A DNA stretch of 64,000 nt from Fischerella muscicola SAG 1427-1 = PCC 73103 (GTDB lineage: Bacteria > Cyanobacteriota > Cyanobacteriia > Cyanobacteriales > Nostocaceae), in assembly GCF_000317245.1 (NCBI RefSeq), contig NZ_AJLJ01000496.1, positions 1 to 64,000 of the forward strand. Reading direction: 5' to 3'. Below the pieces are notes generated by a model that worked only from the letters and a program-made list of their open reading frames with translations, was not told the DNA's origin and did not search any database. The position numbers were made by a program, and so were the translations under genes. Below are positions 33,904-42,178 of this stretch, piece after piece; position 1 is the stretch's first letter; the number at the start of each line of letters is the position of its first letter.

Positions 33904-34605
33904 CTAACAGGCTCCATGTTTTTTGACAACCACCCATATCGTCTTCACAATCAGACTCAAGTCGTAGATTACTGACCATTTACGTTGGTAGTCTATGTCC
34001 ATGCTGACTATCTTCTCAAAATCAGTGATGCTAGAACGACCATTTGCTTGCCATTCTCCTGTCATACCTGGTTTAACTCGTAATCTTTGCCAGTGATGTG
34101 TTTGGTAGTGTAGGACTTCATCAGGAGTAGGTGGACGAGTACCGACTAAACTCATTTCCCCTCGTAAAACATTCCAAAATTGAGGAAATTCATCTAGACT
34201 AGTTCTACGCAAAAATTTACCTACACGGGTGATGCGTGGATCTTCAGTGGATTTAAAGATGTAACCCGTGGTTTCATTTTTTACTAAATGCTTGAGTTTT
34301 TCTGCACCAACAATCATAGAGCGGAACTTCCACATCCGAAAGGTCCGCCCGTTCAAACCACAGCGAATTTGGCTATAAAATAAGGGACCAGGAGCGTCAA
34401 AAAAAGTGGCAATTGCAATAGGAATGGCCAATATCGCTGTGATTGCTAGACCAACAATAGCTCCTAATATATCAAGGATTCTTTTTGTAATACTTTTAAC
34501 AGAAGAGTGTAATGGTTGTGAGAGAAATTGAGTTGAGTTTGAATATCTCAGAAAGAACGAATTATCAGTTTTAGGACATTCTTCATTAGAACTAAAATCA
34601 AACAC
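33904..34605 (-). CDS. Sugar transferase (polyprenyl-phosphate glycosyl-1-phosphate transferase)
   Basis: Starts exopolysaccharide or lipid-linked repeat synthesis by moving sugar-1-phosphate to undecaprenyl phosphate at the cytoplasmic membrane. The 233 residues include one membrane helix (about 47-70, ILGAIVGLAITAILAIPIA), then the conserved catalytic core: GPLFYSQIRCG, FRSMIVGAE, DEFPQFWNVLRGEMSLVGTRP and KPGMTGEWQ. It is the short form without the N-terminal multi-helix sensor region of WbaP. Convergent with the permease gene at 33.0 kb. No other polysaccharide gene is adjacent. Confidence 0.9.
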   Translation of the reverse strand: MFDFSSNEECPKTDNSFFLRYSNSTQFLSQPLHSSVKSITKRILDILGAIVGLAITAILAIPIAIATFFDAPGPLFYSQIRCGLNGRTFRMWKFRSMIVGAEKLKHLVKNETTGYIFKSTEDPRITRVGKFLRRTSLDEFPQFWNVLRGEMSLVGTRPPTPDEVLHYQTHHWQRLRVKPGMTGEWQANGRSSITDFEKIVSMDIDYQRKWSVIYDLSLIVKTIWVVVKKHGAC

Positions 34606-34730
34606 AGCTTTGTTTCGGTTTTTACTTACTCAGTCGTTTATAAGGTAAATATAAACAACAACCATTTCCACTGAGAAGCTAAAAATAAAAAATTTATACA
34701 ATCTTTGTAATTAAGTATGTAAAATTTAAA

Positions 34731-34778
34731 TCAATCTTTTTCTACTTTTACCAATCAATCTTTTTCTACTTTTACCAA
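34731..34778. repeat. 24-bp tandem duplication over the rnc stop codon
   Basis: TCAATCTTTTTCTACTTTTACCAA occurs twice in tandem (34731-34754 and 34755-34778). The second copy encodes the last residues and stop of rnc on the minus strand; the first is an untranslated copy just beyond it. Confidence 0.85.
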
Positions 34779-35429
34779 AGCATCTTCAGCAGCAGCCTTC
34801 TCAGCATCTTTTTTACTGCGTCCGCTACCTATTCCATAAATTTTTTCACCCACAAGCACCTTCGCAACAAATTCAGGTGCGTGAGAATAACCTCCCACCT
34901 GTTCTGTTACATATTTGGGTGGAGTGGGGGTAATATTCTTTTGCACCCACTCTTGAAAGCGATTTTTTGAGTCTACATTCGCCCGATTCTCAACAATATT
35001 TTCTGGTACAGCATCAAACAGTGGTTCTACAATAGCCCGAATCGCTTCTATGTCAGAATTATTATCTAAATAATAAGCACCAACCACAGCTTCAAAGGTA
35101 CTACTAAGTAAATTCGGATTTTGAAAGCCGCCATCGAGAATAGCACCTCTACCCAATCGCATTCGTAAGTCTAAACCTACCTCAATAGCGAACTTGGCTA
35201 GTTGCTTCTCATCTACCAGCGCCGAACGCCGCCTGGTTAATTCATCTTCTCCTTTGTGAGGATAACGGCAATAGAGATAATGACCACTAAGGAAATTAAG
35301 CAAAGCATCACCCAAAAATTCCAGGCGTTCGTTGTGTTCACCTTCTGTTGGGTTTTCATGGACATAAGAACGATGGGTTAACGCTCGACGTAGGAGTTTA
35401 TCATTATTAAATATGAGTAGTTTGTGCAT
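34755..35429 (-). CDS. rnc: Ribonuclease III
   Basis: Double-strand-specific endoribonuclease acting on rRNA precursors and structured mRNA. The 224 residues have the N-terminal RNase III domain with signature ERLEFLGDALLNF (about 37-50, the metal-binding Glu and Asp), a second acidic site in STFEAVVGAYYLD, and a C-terminal dsRNA-binding domain (about 150-222, KNRFQEWVQK ... GSGRSKKDAEKAAAEDAL). Cyanobacteria often have two or three rnc paralogues; this is a standard full-length form. The 3' end carries the tandem duplication noted separately. Confidence 0.95.
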   Translation of the reverse strand: MHKLLIFNNDKLLRRALTHRSYVHENPTEGEHNERLEFLGDALLNFLSGHYLYCRYPHKGEDELTRRRSALVDEKQLAKFAIEVGLDLRMRLGRGAILDGGFQNPNLLSSTFEAVVGAYYLDNNSDIEAIRAIVEPLFDAVPENIVENRANVDSKNRFQEWVQKNITPTPPKYVTEQVGGYSHAPEFVAKVLVGEKIYGIGSGRSKKDAEKAAAEDALVKVEKD

Positions 35430-35507
35430 TTTTATGTGGTTGTCTGATTGCGAAAATTGATTGTTGAAAAATTTTATTGGATTAAGTGCTTTATAGTCTA
35501 TGTTGTT

Positions 35508-35610
35508 ATAGCATTCCTAAATTATTCATGATAGACAAGATCCCCGACTTCTAAACAGAAGTCGGGGATCTAAGCTCTGTAATTCATACAAATCATATAG
35601 GATTGCTGTA
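35508..35610. repeat. Hairpin element, CCCGACTTCT family (copy 3)
   Basis: Framed by ATAGCATTCCTAAATTATTC and ATTGCTGTA, with a 15-bp stem AGATCCCCGACTTCT / AGAAGTCGGGGATCT (35538-35552 and 35557-35571). Same family as 18116-18206 and 30283-30375. It lies in the 331-base gap between rnc and leuD, which holds no gene. Confidence 0.72.
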
Positions 35611-35760
35611 GCAAAAGATTGCAATTTTCTAGAAAAACTTATCAAACGATTGAATTGTAGACGTTGCAGAATATAAAGTATGAATTAGTGCGATCGCTCA
35701 ATTCATATTTTGATTCTGCAACGCCCATTTTCTTCAAGTCAAAAAACCAGCGTCAAAAAT

Positions 35761-36357
35761 TTATTTACTCCAACTCAAATATGGTAATTTCGCCGCTGTC
35801 GCCCGAATTTGATCCGCATGGGCTACTAATTGACCGCAAGCATCCCAAGTACCGGAAACAAACATATTTTTCGCACCTTCTCCAATAGATATGGGGGCAG
35901 AAAAATCACCGCATTGCACCTGCATAGTTTCTAAATTTATTGTCACAGATGCTTGGGGATTGGCAGTAATGAGTTTTTGTAGTTGTTTGACGGTAGTCGA
36001 ATCAGCAGTAACGCAGGGAATACCCATTGCTACACAGTTGCCAAAAAAGATTTCAGCAAAGCTTTCACCTACTAATGCTTGAATACCCCATTTCGCGATC
36101 GCTTGGGGTGCATGTTCCCGTGAAGAACCACAACCAAAGTTACGGTTAACTACTAAAACTTTTGCGCCTTGATACTGCGGTTGGTCGAAAGCATGTTCTC
36201 CTTTGAGTGCAGCGCGATCGTCAGCAAATACATGTTCGCCCAAACCATCAAAGGTAACACAACGCAAAAAACGGGCAGGAATGATGCGGTCAGTATCAAT
36301 GTCGTCACCTACCAAAGAAATACCACGTCCGGAAACAGCTTTTACTTCACTTACCAT
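35761..36357 (-). CDS. leuD: 3-isopropylmalate dehydratase small subunit
   Basis: Swivel-domain subunit of isopropylmalate isomerase, which with LeuC converts 2- to 3-isopropylmalate in leucine synthesis. The 198 residues from the ATG at 36357 (MVSEVKAVSGRG) include DIDTDRIIPARFL and NFGCGSSREHAPQA, which are family hallmarks. The open frame extends 72 codons upstream, but those codons are translated repeat DNA (Pro/Leu/Ser-rich), so they are excluded. leuC lies upstream on the same strand, separated by 215 bases of repeats instead of the usual short gap. Confidence 0.95.
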   Translation of the reverse strand: MVSEVKAVSGRGISLVGDDIDTDRIIPARFLRCVTFDGLGEHVFADDRAALKGEHAFDQPQYQGAKVLVVNRNFGCGSSREHAPQAIAKWGIQALVGESFAEIFFGNCVAMGIPCVTADSTTVKQLQKLITANPQASVTINLETMQVQCGDFSAPISIGEGAKNMFVSGTWDACGQLVAHADQIRATAAKLPYLSWSK

Positions 36358-36572
36358 AAAATTCTCAATTAAGGGATAGGGGATTGGGGAAGGTGGGGCC
36401 CCCTTTGGGGATAAGGGGCAACGGGGAAAAGGGAGTGTGGGGAGTGTGGGGAGTAATGTAGAGACGCGTAGACGCTCGTAAGAGCGGCTTCTCGTAAGAG
36501 TATCATCGCGCCTGGGAGTGTGGGGAGAGAATAAACACCAATTCCCGCTCCCCGATCCCCAATCCCCGATCA
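36358..36572. repeat. Repeat block between leuC and leuD
   Basis: Left to right: AGGGGATTGGGGAAGG, GGGGCCCCCTTTGGGG, GGAGTGTGGGG units, a GACGCG repeat (36458-36511, with GACGCTCGTAAGAGCGG), GGAGTGTGGGG again, then CCCCGATCCCCAATCCCCG. Several repeat families are nested in one operon spacer. Confidence 0.75.
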
Positions 36573-37976
36573 TTACAACAACTCGCGCACATCGAAGACT
36601 TCGCCTTTCACCGCCGCAGCTGCTACCATCGCTGGACTCATCAACAAGGTACGACCAGAGGCGGAACCCTGGCGACCTTTGAAGTTACGGTTAGAAGAAG
36701 AGGCGCTAAGTTGCTGTCCTTGCAGTTTGTCGGGATTCATAGCTAAACACATCGAACATCCTGCTTCGCGCCATTCAAAACCTGCTGCTTGGAAGATTTT
36801 ATCTAGCCCTTCCGCTTCAGCTCGTTGTTTTACTCGTTCGGAACCAGGGACAACAAAAGCTTTGACTCCCTCAGCAACCTGACGCCCTTTAGCAACTTTG
36901 GCTGCTTCTCGCAAATCGCTAATTCTGCCGTTGGTACAGCTACCAATAAAGCAGACATCAACTTTTGTGCCGAGTATGGGTTGACCAGGAGCTAGATCCA
37001 TGTATATGTAAGCTTCTTGGGCAATTTGGCGGTCTTCTTCTGCTAATTGTTCGGCGGAGGGTACAAACTGGTTAACGCCGATACCTTGACCGGGTGTAAT
37101 ACCCCAAGTCACAGTGGGAGGAATTTCGGCGGCGTCAAATACTACAACGTCATCATAATCAGCATCAGCATCACTCTTGATTGACTCCCACCAAGCAACT
37201 GCTTTCTCCCAGTCTGCGCCTTTGGGAGCAAAGTCTTTACCCTTAATATATTCGTAAGTGACTTGATCTGGATTAATGTAACCGCAACGCGCCCCACCTT
37301 CAATAGACATGTTACAAACGGTCATTCGTTCTTCCATGTTCATTTGCTCAAAGGTAGTACCTGCGTATTCATAGGCGTATCCCACACCACCTTTTACACC
37401 AAGGGTACGAATAATATGGAGGATGACATCTTTGGCGTATACACCTGGTTTGAGAGTGCCGTTAACTTCGATTTTGCGGACTTTGAGTTTAGATAAAGCC
37501 AGGGTTTGGGAGGCGAGAACGTCGCGGACTTGACTAGTACCAATACCAAAAGCGATCGCACCAAATGCACCATGAGTTGAAGTGTGGCTATCTCCACAGG
37601 CGATCGTCATTCCTGGCTGGGTAAGTCCTTGTTCTGGTGCAATTACATGCACAATACCCTGATTGCCAGAACCAATATTATGGAAGGTAATGCCATTTTC
37701 TTTACAGTTCTGCTCTAGCGCCTGCATCATTTCTTCTGCTAGCGTATCAGCAAAAGGACGTGCCTGATTGGTTGTTGGTACAATATGGTCTACTGTAGCG
37801 ATCGTCCGTTCTGGAAACAACACCTTTAAACCTCGCTCTCTCAACATAGCAAAGGCTTGGGGACTAGTAACTTCATGAATCAGGTGTAGTCCTATTAATA
37901 GTTGTGTCTGTCCTGAAGGAAGTGTACCAACAGTGTGTAAGTCCCAAACTTTGTCAAAAAGTGTACCTTTGCTCAT
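36573..37976 (-). CDS. leuC: 3-isopropylmalate dehydratase large subunit
   Basis: Aconitase-family [4Fe-4S] subunit of isopropylmalate isomerase. Starting at the ATG at 37976 (MSKGTLFDKVWDLHTVG) it has 467 residues, the normal size. Hallmarks: GDSHTSTHGAFGAIAFGIG, the first cluster Cys in FIGSCTNGRISDLR, and the pair in GCSMCLAMNPDKL, plus the C-terminal SSNRNFKGRQG. It precedes leuD and almost certainly forms one transcript with it despite the repeat insertion between them. An ATG nine codons upstream is possible but lacks conservation. Confidence 0.96.
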   Translation of the reverse strand: MSKGTLFDKVWDLHTVGTLPSGQTQLLIGLHLIHEVTSPQAFAMLRERGLKVLFPERTIATVDHIVPTTNQARPFADTLAEEMMQALEQNCKENGITFHNIGSGNQGIVHVIAPEQGLTQPGMTIACGDSHTSTHGAFGAIAFGIGTSQVRDVLASQTLALSKLKVRKIEVNGTLKPGVYAKDVILHIIRTLGVKGGVGYAYEYAGTTFEQMNMEERMTVCNMSIEGGARCGYINPDQVTYEYIKGKDFAPKGADWEKAVAWWESIKSDADADYDDVVVFDAAEIPPTVTWGITPGQGIGVNQFVPSAEQLAEEDRQIAQEAYIYMDLAPGQPILGTKVDVCFIGSCTNGRISDLREAAKVAKGRQVAEGVKAFVVPGSERVKQRAEAEGLDKIFQAAGFEWREAGCSMCLAMNPDKLQGQQLSASSSNRNFKGRQGSASGRTLLMSPAMVAAAAVKGEVFDVRELL

Positions 37977-38558
37977 ACTTGAACCTGTTTTAAGCCGTCG
38001 CATTTTTTAGATGGTATCAAAAATAATGAATCACCCACCGATAAGCGAAATGCTTATGGCGGAAGCTTTTTATTACCTTTCTGAATTTTAAAGGTTACAG
38101 TTTGATTACGCGTATTACCTTGATCACCACAATAAAGAAGTTAGTTAATAATGTCCAATATATTTTAGTCCTATAACTAATACGTAAAAAATATATAGAA
38201 CTCCTATTTGATTTTTGTTGGTGTAGCCTGCGTTCTGCGCTTACAAAATTTAGTACACTTGCTGTTCTCAGTTCTTTGGCTCAACAAATTGGTTCATAAA
38301 TTCAACCGGATTCCCATATATAGTAAAGACTCCTGATAACTACTAGTGAAATTTCAGTAGTTGTCAGGAGCTATGACTGTACCCTATTCTGGAGAAAATT
38401 TTTGACAAAGTTTACTGTTGTAAAATCCAGGTAATTTACGGCGATCGCATCTACTATTTTCCACAAACTTTGTTGTTGAGAATTTGAAATGATGCAACAA
38501 AAGGTAGCAATATCAACAAAGTTGTCAGTCTGGTGGAGCTAGAAAATTGCCTTGCAAT
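37977..38558. other. Intergenic upstream of leuC, 582 bp
   Basis: No gene. A long stem-loop at 38330-38370 (CTCCTGATAACTACT / AGTAGTTGTCAGGAG, 15 pairs including one G-U, 11-base loop) stands alone without a T-tract. CAAAGTTTACTGTTG and AACAAAGTTGTCAG motifs recur near 38406 and 38515. I found no leader peptide rich in Leu. Confidence 0.4.
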
Positions 38559-38960
38559 TTACCATAATGCTCTGATATTACGATTATTTTGCCCACCTCC
38601 AGTTCCAGGTGTTGTGGTAGTACCTTCATTTATAGTTCCAGGTGTTGTGGTAGTACCTTCATTTATAGTTCCAGGTGTTGTGGTAGTACCTTCATTTGTA
38701 GTTCCAGGTGTTGTGGTAGTACCTTCATTTGTAGTTCCGGGTGTTGTGGTAGTACCTTCATTTGTAGTTCCGGGTGTTGTGGTAGTACCGTTATTTTGAG
38801 AGTATAACCTGCTATTTGATGGAGAAGCTTCACTAATTTCTATGCTACGAGAACTGGAATTGGGCATTGCTAATGTTGGAAGGCTTAGTAAGACGCTAGT
38901 ACTAGCAATTCCTACAAAACTAACAAACATTGCGAACAAATTTTTGTTGTTTCCGCTCAT
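38559..38960 (-). CDS. Secreted low-complexity repeat protein
   Basis: A 133-residue exported protein, start ATG at 38960 (MSGNNKNLF). It is chosen over the ATG two codons upstream because AGGAG then sits 6 bases ahead. Signal peptide about residues 8-33 (FVGIASTSVLLSLPTLAMP). The mature part has a short Ser-rich segment, then five full and one partial units of the 11-residue repeat GTTTTPGTTNE, ending GGGQNNRNIRALW. It is probably an extracellular or periplasmic, flexible, possibly glycosylated linker-like protein. Its signal region resembles that of the L,D-transpeptidase gene next on the same strand (shared ASTSVLL), suggesting duplication of an exported N-terminus. Function unknown. Confidence 0.65.
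   Translation of the reverse strand: MSGNNKNLFAMFVSFVGIASTSVLLSLPTLAMPNSSSRSIEISEASPSNSRLYSQNNGTTTTPGTTNEGTTTTPGTTNEGTTTTPGTTNEGTTTTPGTINEGTTTTPGTINEGTTTTPGTGGGQNNRNIRALW
38605..38790. repeat. 33-bp coding tandem repeat
   Basis: Unit CCAGGTGTTGTGGTAGTACC plus TTCATTTATAGTT, period exactly 33 bp. Five full copies run from 38605 to 38769 and a partial one follows. Differences are few (CCA/CCG, ATA/GTA). It encodes an 11-residue Thr/Pro/Gly repeat on the minus strand. Confidence 0.92.
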
Positions 38961-39422
38961 TTTCATCTCCTGAAATTCAACCTGAACAACTTCTCAACTA
39001 CCGAGCGATTTGCTAGATTTTAAACCAATTATTAGAATACTTATGATACGGAATTAAGTATTTTCTGTATTCAGAAGTTTCTAACTTGATTTGCAATTTG
39101 ACAAATTTATTACTAAAAATTAACGTTGTTAGTTTACTCGCTCGTCTGTCTTTAGGTAAATTTAGAATTTGTCAAAGCAAGTATTTTAGTTAATTTTAAA
39201 TGTGATAGTAAACACAAATATATTGCAAAAATCGCTTCGTAAAATATTCGTAAACAAAAAACACCGATTTATTAAATAAGTCGGTGATCTGGACTTTCAA
39301 TTTCACAAATTAGATGGAATTCCTTTTGAATGTTTAAATTTTGATGAGAAATGCCTCTTCATTATCGCACATTTGGGTAGCTCTCTGGGTAGATATATTA
39401 TAGAGAACAAGACCTACCCAAT
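38961..39422. other. Intergenic, 462 bp
   Basis: AT-rich, no ORF. It contains a decayed hairpin-family copy around 39262-39286 (CACCGA ... TCGGTG), preceded by TATTCGTAAACA as in the better copies, and the start region of the repeat protein with AGGAG at its left edge. Confidence 0.4.
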
Positions 39423-39971
39423 CTATGGAATTACAGTGACTGGTGTTCCTATACTTACCTGATCAAATAATTCTTGAACATCCTTGTTATACATACGAAT
39501 GCAACCATGGGAAGCTGCTTTGCCAACAGATTCAGGATCAGGAGTACCATGAAAACCAATCCAATTGGTACCATTTGTCCAAAATCCAATCCAGTAGCGA
39601 CCAAGAGGATTTTTAGGGCTTCCACTTGGAATAGATTCGCCTGTAAAAGGATGCATCCAAGCTGGATTTTTTGTCATCTTGAGTACTTGAAAATTACCAG
39701 TTGGAGTTTCCCAGCCAGGACGACCAACTGCAATACGATAAGATTTGATTTGAGTTTTTCCTCGATAGAGAATTACTTGACGTCGGCTAATGACAATCTT
39801 TAAGTTAACAGGCTGAACTATAGAATTTGCTGAAGATTTTGCTTCAATTTGAGAGTATGGTGTGCTAATAGACGGAACTTCTGTGAAAATATTTAGCAGA
39901 ACACTGGTACTAGCAATCACAACAACACTAGCAAGCTTTGAACACAAACTTTTATTGTTGTTTACGCTCAT
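39423..39971 (-). CDS. L,D-transpeptidase (YkuD domain)
   Basis: Cell-wall enzyme of 182 residues from the ATG at 39971 (MSVNNNKSLCSK). Signal peptide about 8-30 (VVVIASTSVLLNIFTEV). The YkuD domain (about 65-180) begins LKIVISRRQVILYRG and has the active-site pattern HGTPDPESVGKAASHGCIRM, with His and the catalytic Cys in SHGCIRM. It forms 3-3 peptide cross-links in peptidoglycan or attaches proteins to it, in the periplasm. The open frame upstream (28 codons) is not used in this model because it would bury the signal peptide. Same-strand neighbour of the Thr/Pro repeat protein. Confidence 0.88.
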   Translation of the reverse strand: MSVNNNKSLCSKLASVVVIASTSVLLNIFTEVPSISTPYSQIEAKSSANSIVQPVNLKIVISRRQVILYRGKTQIKSYRIAVGRPGWETPTGNFQVLKMTKNPAWMHPFTGESIPSGSPKNPLGRYWIGFWTNGTNWIGFHGTPDPESVGKAASHGCIRMYNKDVQELFDQVSIGTPVTVIP

Positions 39972-40495
39972 TTGTTTATCCAAGCTAAGAGATATTAATT
40001 GCGAAGAAAATTGCAGAATTTTGAACAAATAATTACAACACTTAGGGAAATCCAAAAAACAAATTATTCAACTCACTGCACCTAATACAATGTCTTTTCC
40101 TTGTCTCTCTTGTCTCTCTTGTCCCTTGTAATTAGATATTTATTATTTGGAAATTCCTTATATGGAAGTAACTATGTCAGCCAGAAGAATTTACTTGATG
40201 TGGAAGTTTATTATTAATCTATATCTCTATTTATTTGTTGAGCGTCTGCCTCAAGGTTAGTGTCAGATTAAATTATGCTGTGATCAAAAAAACAGATTTA
40301 ATGTTGTATATATCAAAAAAATCAAAACTTGTATCCTCTGATTCAAGCTAAAGTTGCTGAGTATGGGGAATATGGGAAGGTGCAAGTCGCAGCTATGTCT
40401 TTTGTTCTTTCCTAGAAATATTTTTAAAATTCATTTCCACAGATAGTGACATAGTGTATTGATCTTGGCGTCAAATAAGATCAGAGTTAAAGTAG
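39972..40495. other. Intergenic, 524 bp
   Basis: Between divergent genes. It contains CTTGTCTCTCTTGTCTCTCTTGTCC near 40098 (CT-rich repeat) and AT-rich DNA that must hold both promoters. No other gene or RNA is recognised. Confidence 0.4.
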
Positions 40496-41092
40496 ATGCT
40501 TATGGTGACTACAACTTTTCACGCACTCAAAGAATGGGCAATTACCGTCAATGCTTTAGAAGCAGGAAAAACAATCATGCTGCTTCGCAAAGGCGGTATT
40601 CACGAACGTAATGGACGCTTTCAAATAGTCCATGACGAGATTTTGCTTTACCCAACTTATGAACATCAACAACCTTTTCTACTGAAGCCTGAGTATGCGA
40701 ACCTTGTTTATCCCGTGACACCTGGTTGGCATCCAGAGACAATACGCATCGGTAGCTGGGCAAAAATTACTGATATTTTTCCAGTTTGTGACGAATCAAT
40801 AGTCAATGCTTTGCTTCCCTTTCATATTTGGAACGAGCATTTTATTAGCGATCGCCTGAAGTGGAAAGCGCGTCAGCCATTATATATTCTGCTACTGCGA
40901 ACATACAATTTATCCCAAGTTCGGGAAATCCCTTATCTACCCGAATATGGTGGTTGTAAGTCATGGATTGATTTAGATGAAACAATTAATATACAAGACG
41001 CAAAACCAGCTTTGTCAGATTCTACTTACTATCAGTTAGTAGCGGAAATTCGTGATATTGTTGGTGACAAGTTTTATATCCCTTGCATTTGA
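40496..41092 (+). CDS. DUF1802 family protein
   Basis: A soluble 198-residue protein of the DUF1802 family. The N-terminal block reads HALKEWAITVNALEAGKTIM followed by LLRKGGIHERNGRF, and a C-terminal segment carries PEYGGCKSWIDL. The family is common in cyanobacteria and some other bacteria; no function is established. Two in-frame ATGs (40496 and 40502) are equally plausible. It stands alone between spacers of about 500 bases. Confidence 0.85.
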   Translation: MLMVTTTFHALKEWAITVNALEAGKTIMLLRKGGIHERNGRFQIVHDEILLYPTYEHQQPFLLKPEYANLVYPVTPGWHPETIRIGSWAKITDIFPVCDESIVNALLPFHIWNEHFISDRLKWKARQPLYILLLRTYNLSQVREIPYLPEYGGCKSWIDLDETINIQDAKPALSDSTYYQLVAEIRDIVGDKFYIPCI

Positions 41093-41604
41093 ATGGGCTA
41101 AGTACAGCATTTCATTCATTCCTAGGAAATGAAATTGAGCAATATTCTGTGTCCCTACCCTGCGGGAAAGCAAAGCGCCTAATGCATTGACTCGGCTACC
41201 TGGTGCGCTTGCAAAAGTACGAACTTACGTAAAGCATGACTAAATTGAAATCATCTTCAAGCAAAAGCACAGATTCCTAATTACTGCAAATTAAATTGGT
41301 GAATCTGGTTCAAAAATAATATGTCATCTAAGTAATTAAACTTAAAAAACTTTGACAAACAAAAAATCGTATTTGTCGATACACCAGTTTTGTTTTACAG
41401 CACTTAACATTAGTGGAACACAAGTGTTGTTTATTGCTGTTTGATATTTATGAAGGTGCGTAATTTGGACTCAGACTCAAGAAAGAATTATATGAGTATA
41501 CGCATCTGAAAAACTAGCCAAAAAAGTACCCCAATGGGGTGATGTTATACTTGACAAAAGTCTGTCATTATGCATCTAAATATAAAAATACAAAGGAGTT
41601 TACT
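41093..41604. other. Intergenic, 512 bp
   Basis: No ORF. It includes a short palindrome near 41108 (ATTTCATT..CCTAGG..AAATGAAAT). The right edge carries AAGGAG, the ribosome binding site of the next gene. Confidence 0.4.
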
Positions 41605-41856
41605 ATGCAGCAAAGAATGTGCTGGCTATCTACCTCTGGTGAGAATGAGACTAAGATTTTGCATTTGCAAACTGCACCTCATCAACCATGGCGTCCTTAC
41701 ACGGCTTTCCCTCAATATGCAGTACCAGATTACAAAATCCCTGGCGGTTCTAGAGGTTGGGCAACTTATCAGAAACTTTTAAAAGCAGGTTGGACTTTAG
41801 TGCCTACTGCGTTGGCTAACGAGTTTTCTGTATCCAAGGCTCCCGTTGAGCTTTAA
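41605..41856 (+). CDS. Small conserved-looking hypothetical protein
   Basis: Soluble 83-residue protein with several Trp and Tyr (APHQPWRPYTAFPQYAVPDY; GGSRGWATYQKLLKAGWTLVP). The start ATG at 41605 follows AAGGAG with 9-base spacing, clearly better than the upstream in-frame ATG. I do not recognise the family, though the style (short, W/Y/P-rich) resembles small cyanobacteria-specific proteins. The last 41 bases overlap the remnant nanE frame on the other strand. Confidence 0.6.
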   Translation: MQQRMCWLSTSGENETKILHLQTAPHQPWRPYTAFPQYAVPDYKIPGGSRGWATYQKLLKAGWTLVPTALANEFSVSKAPVEL

Positions 41857-42169
41857 TTTGTAGTTTATAAATATATAATTCTTTTGTATAGGCTTTGACC
41901 AAATAATCAATCCCCGTGATTACAGTGCCAACGACTATAGCGTATGTTTCTAAATTAATGGCCTGACACGCCACTTCAGGATAAAAGATACCGCCTTCAC
42001 AAATCACGGGAACCATTAAATTTTTTACCATCTGCGTGAGGAGTTCCCAAATCGGGGGGAGAAAGATGGTTTGTATTAGAAGTGTAGCCAAACAGAGTCC
42101 TACCATGTCTGCACCAAAAGCAGATTTAAAACATTTGGCATACTTCCACTGCAAAATCCAAAATCTCAA
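41816..42169 (-). pseudogene. nanE: C-terminal remnant of NanE (N-acylmannosamine-6-phosphate 2-epimerase)
   Basis: The 117-codon frame matches only the last roughly 100 residues of the about 230-residue NanE barrel: GADMVG, PPIWELLTQMVKNLMVPVIC, EGGIF, AIVVGTVITGIDYLVKAY. The N-terminal half with the catalytic Lys is absent. The segment that should read like GTTLxGYT is replaced by CLATLLIQT, suggesting decay or a compensated frameshift. The open frame begins inside an AAATCTCAAATC repeat next to the histidine kinase stop codon, so the 5' end was probably lost at a repeat. It could still be transcribed but should not be a working epimerase. Confidence 0.7.
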
Positions 42170-42178
42170 ATCTCAAAT

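Noticed and set aside
36358..36573. Extension of leuD by 72 codons
   Set aside because: The extra residues are translated intergenic repeats; the conserved N-terminus starts at MVSEVKAV (36357).
38605..38790. Regular 33-bp repeats resembling a CRISPR array or a plus-strand VVVPSF-repeat protein
   Set aside because: Units abut with no spacers, and the minus strand gives a signal peptide plus Thr/Pro repeat with a ribosome binding site. The plus-strand frames are shadows.
41540..41580. TTGACA-based sigma-70 promoter for the 83-residue gene
   Set aside because: TTGACA is present near 41550, but no -10 lies at 16-18 bases; the nearest TAAATA is 20 bases away.
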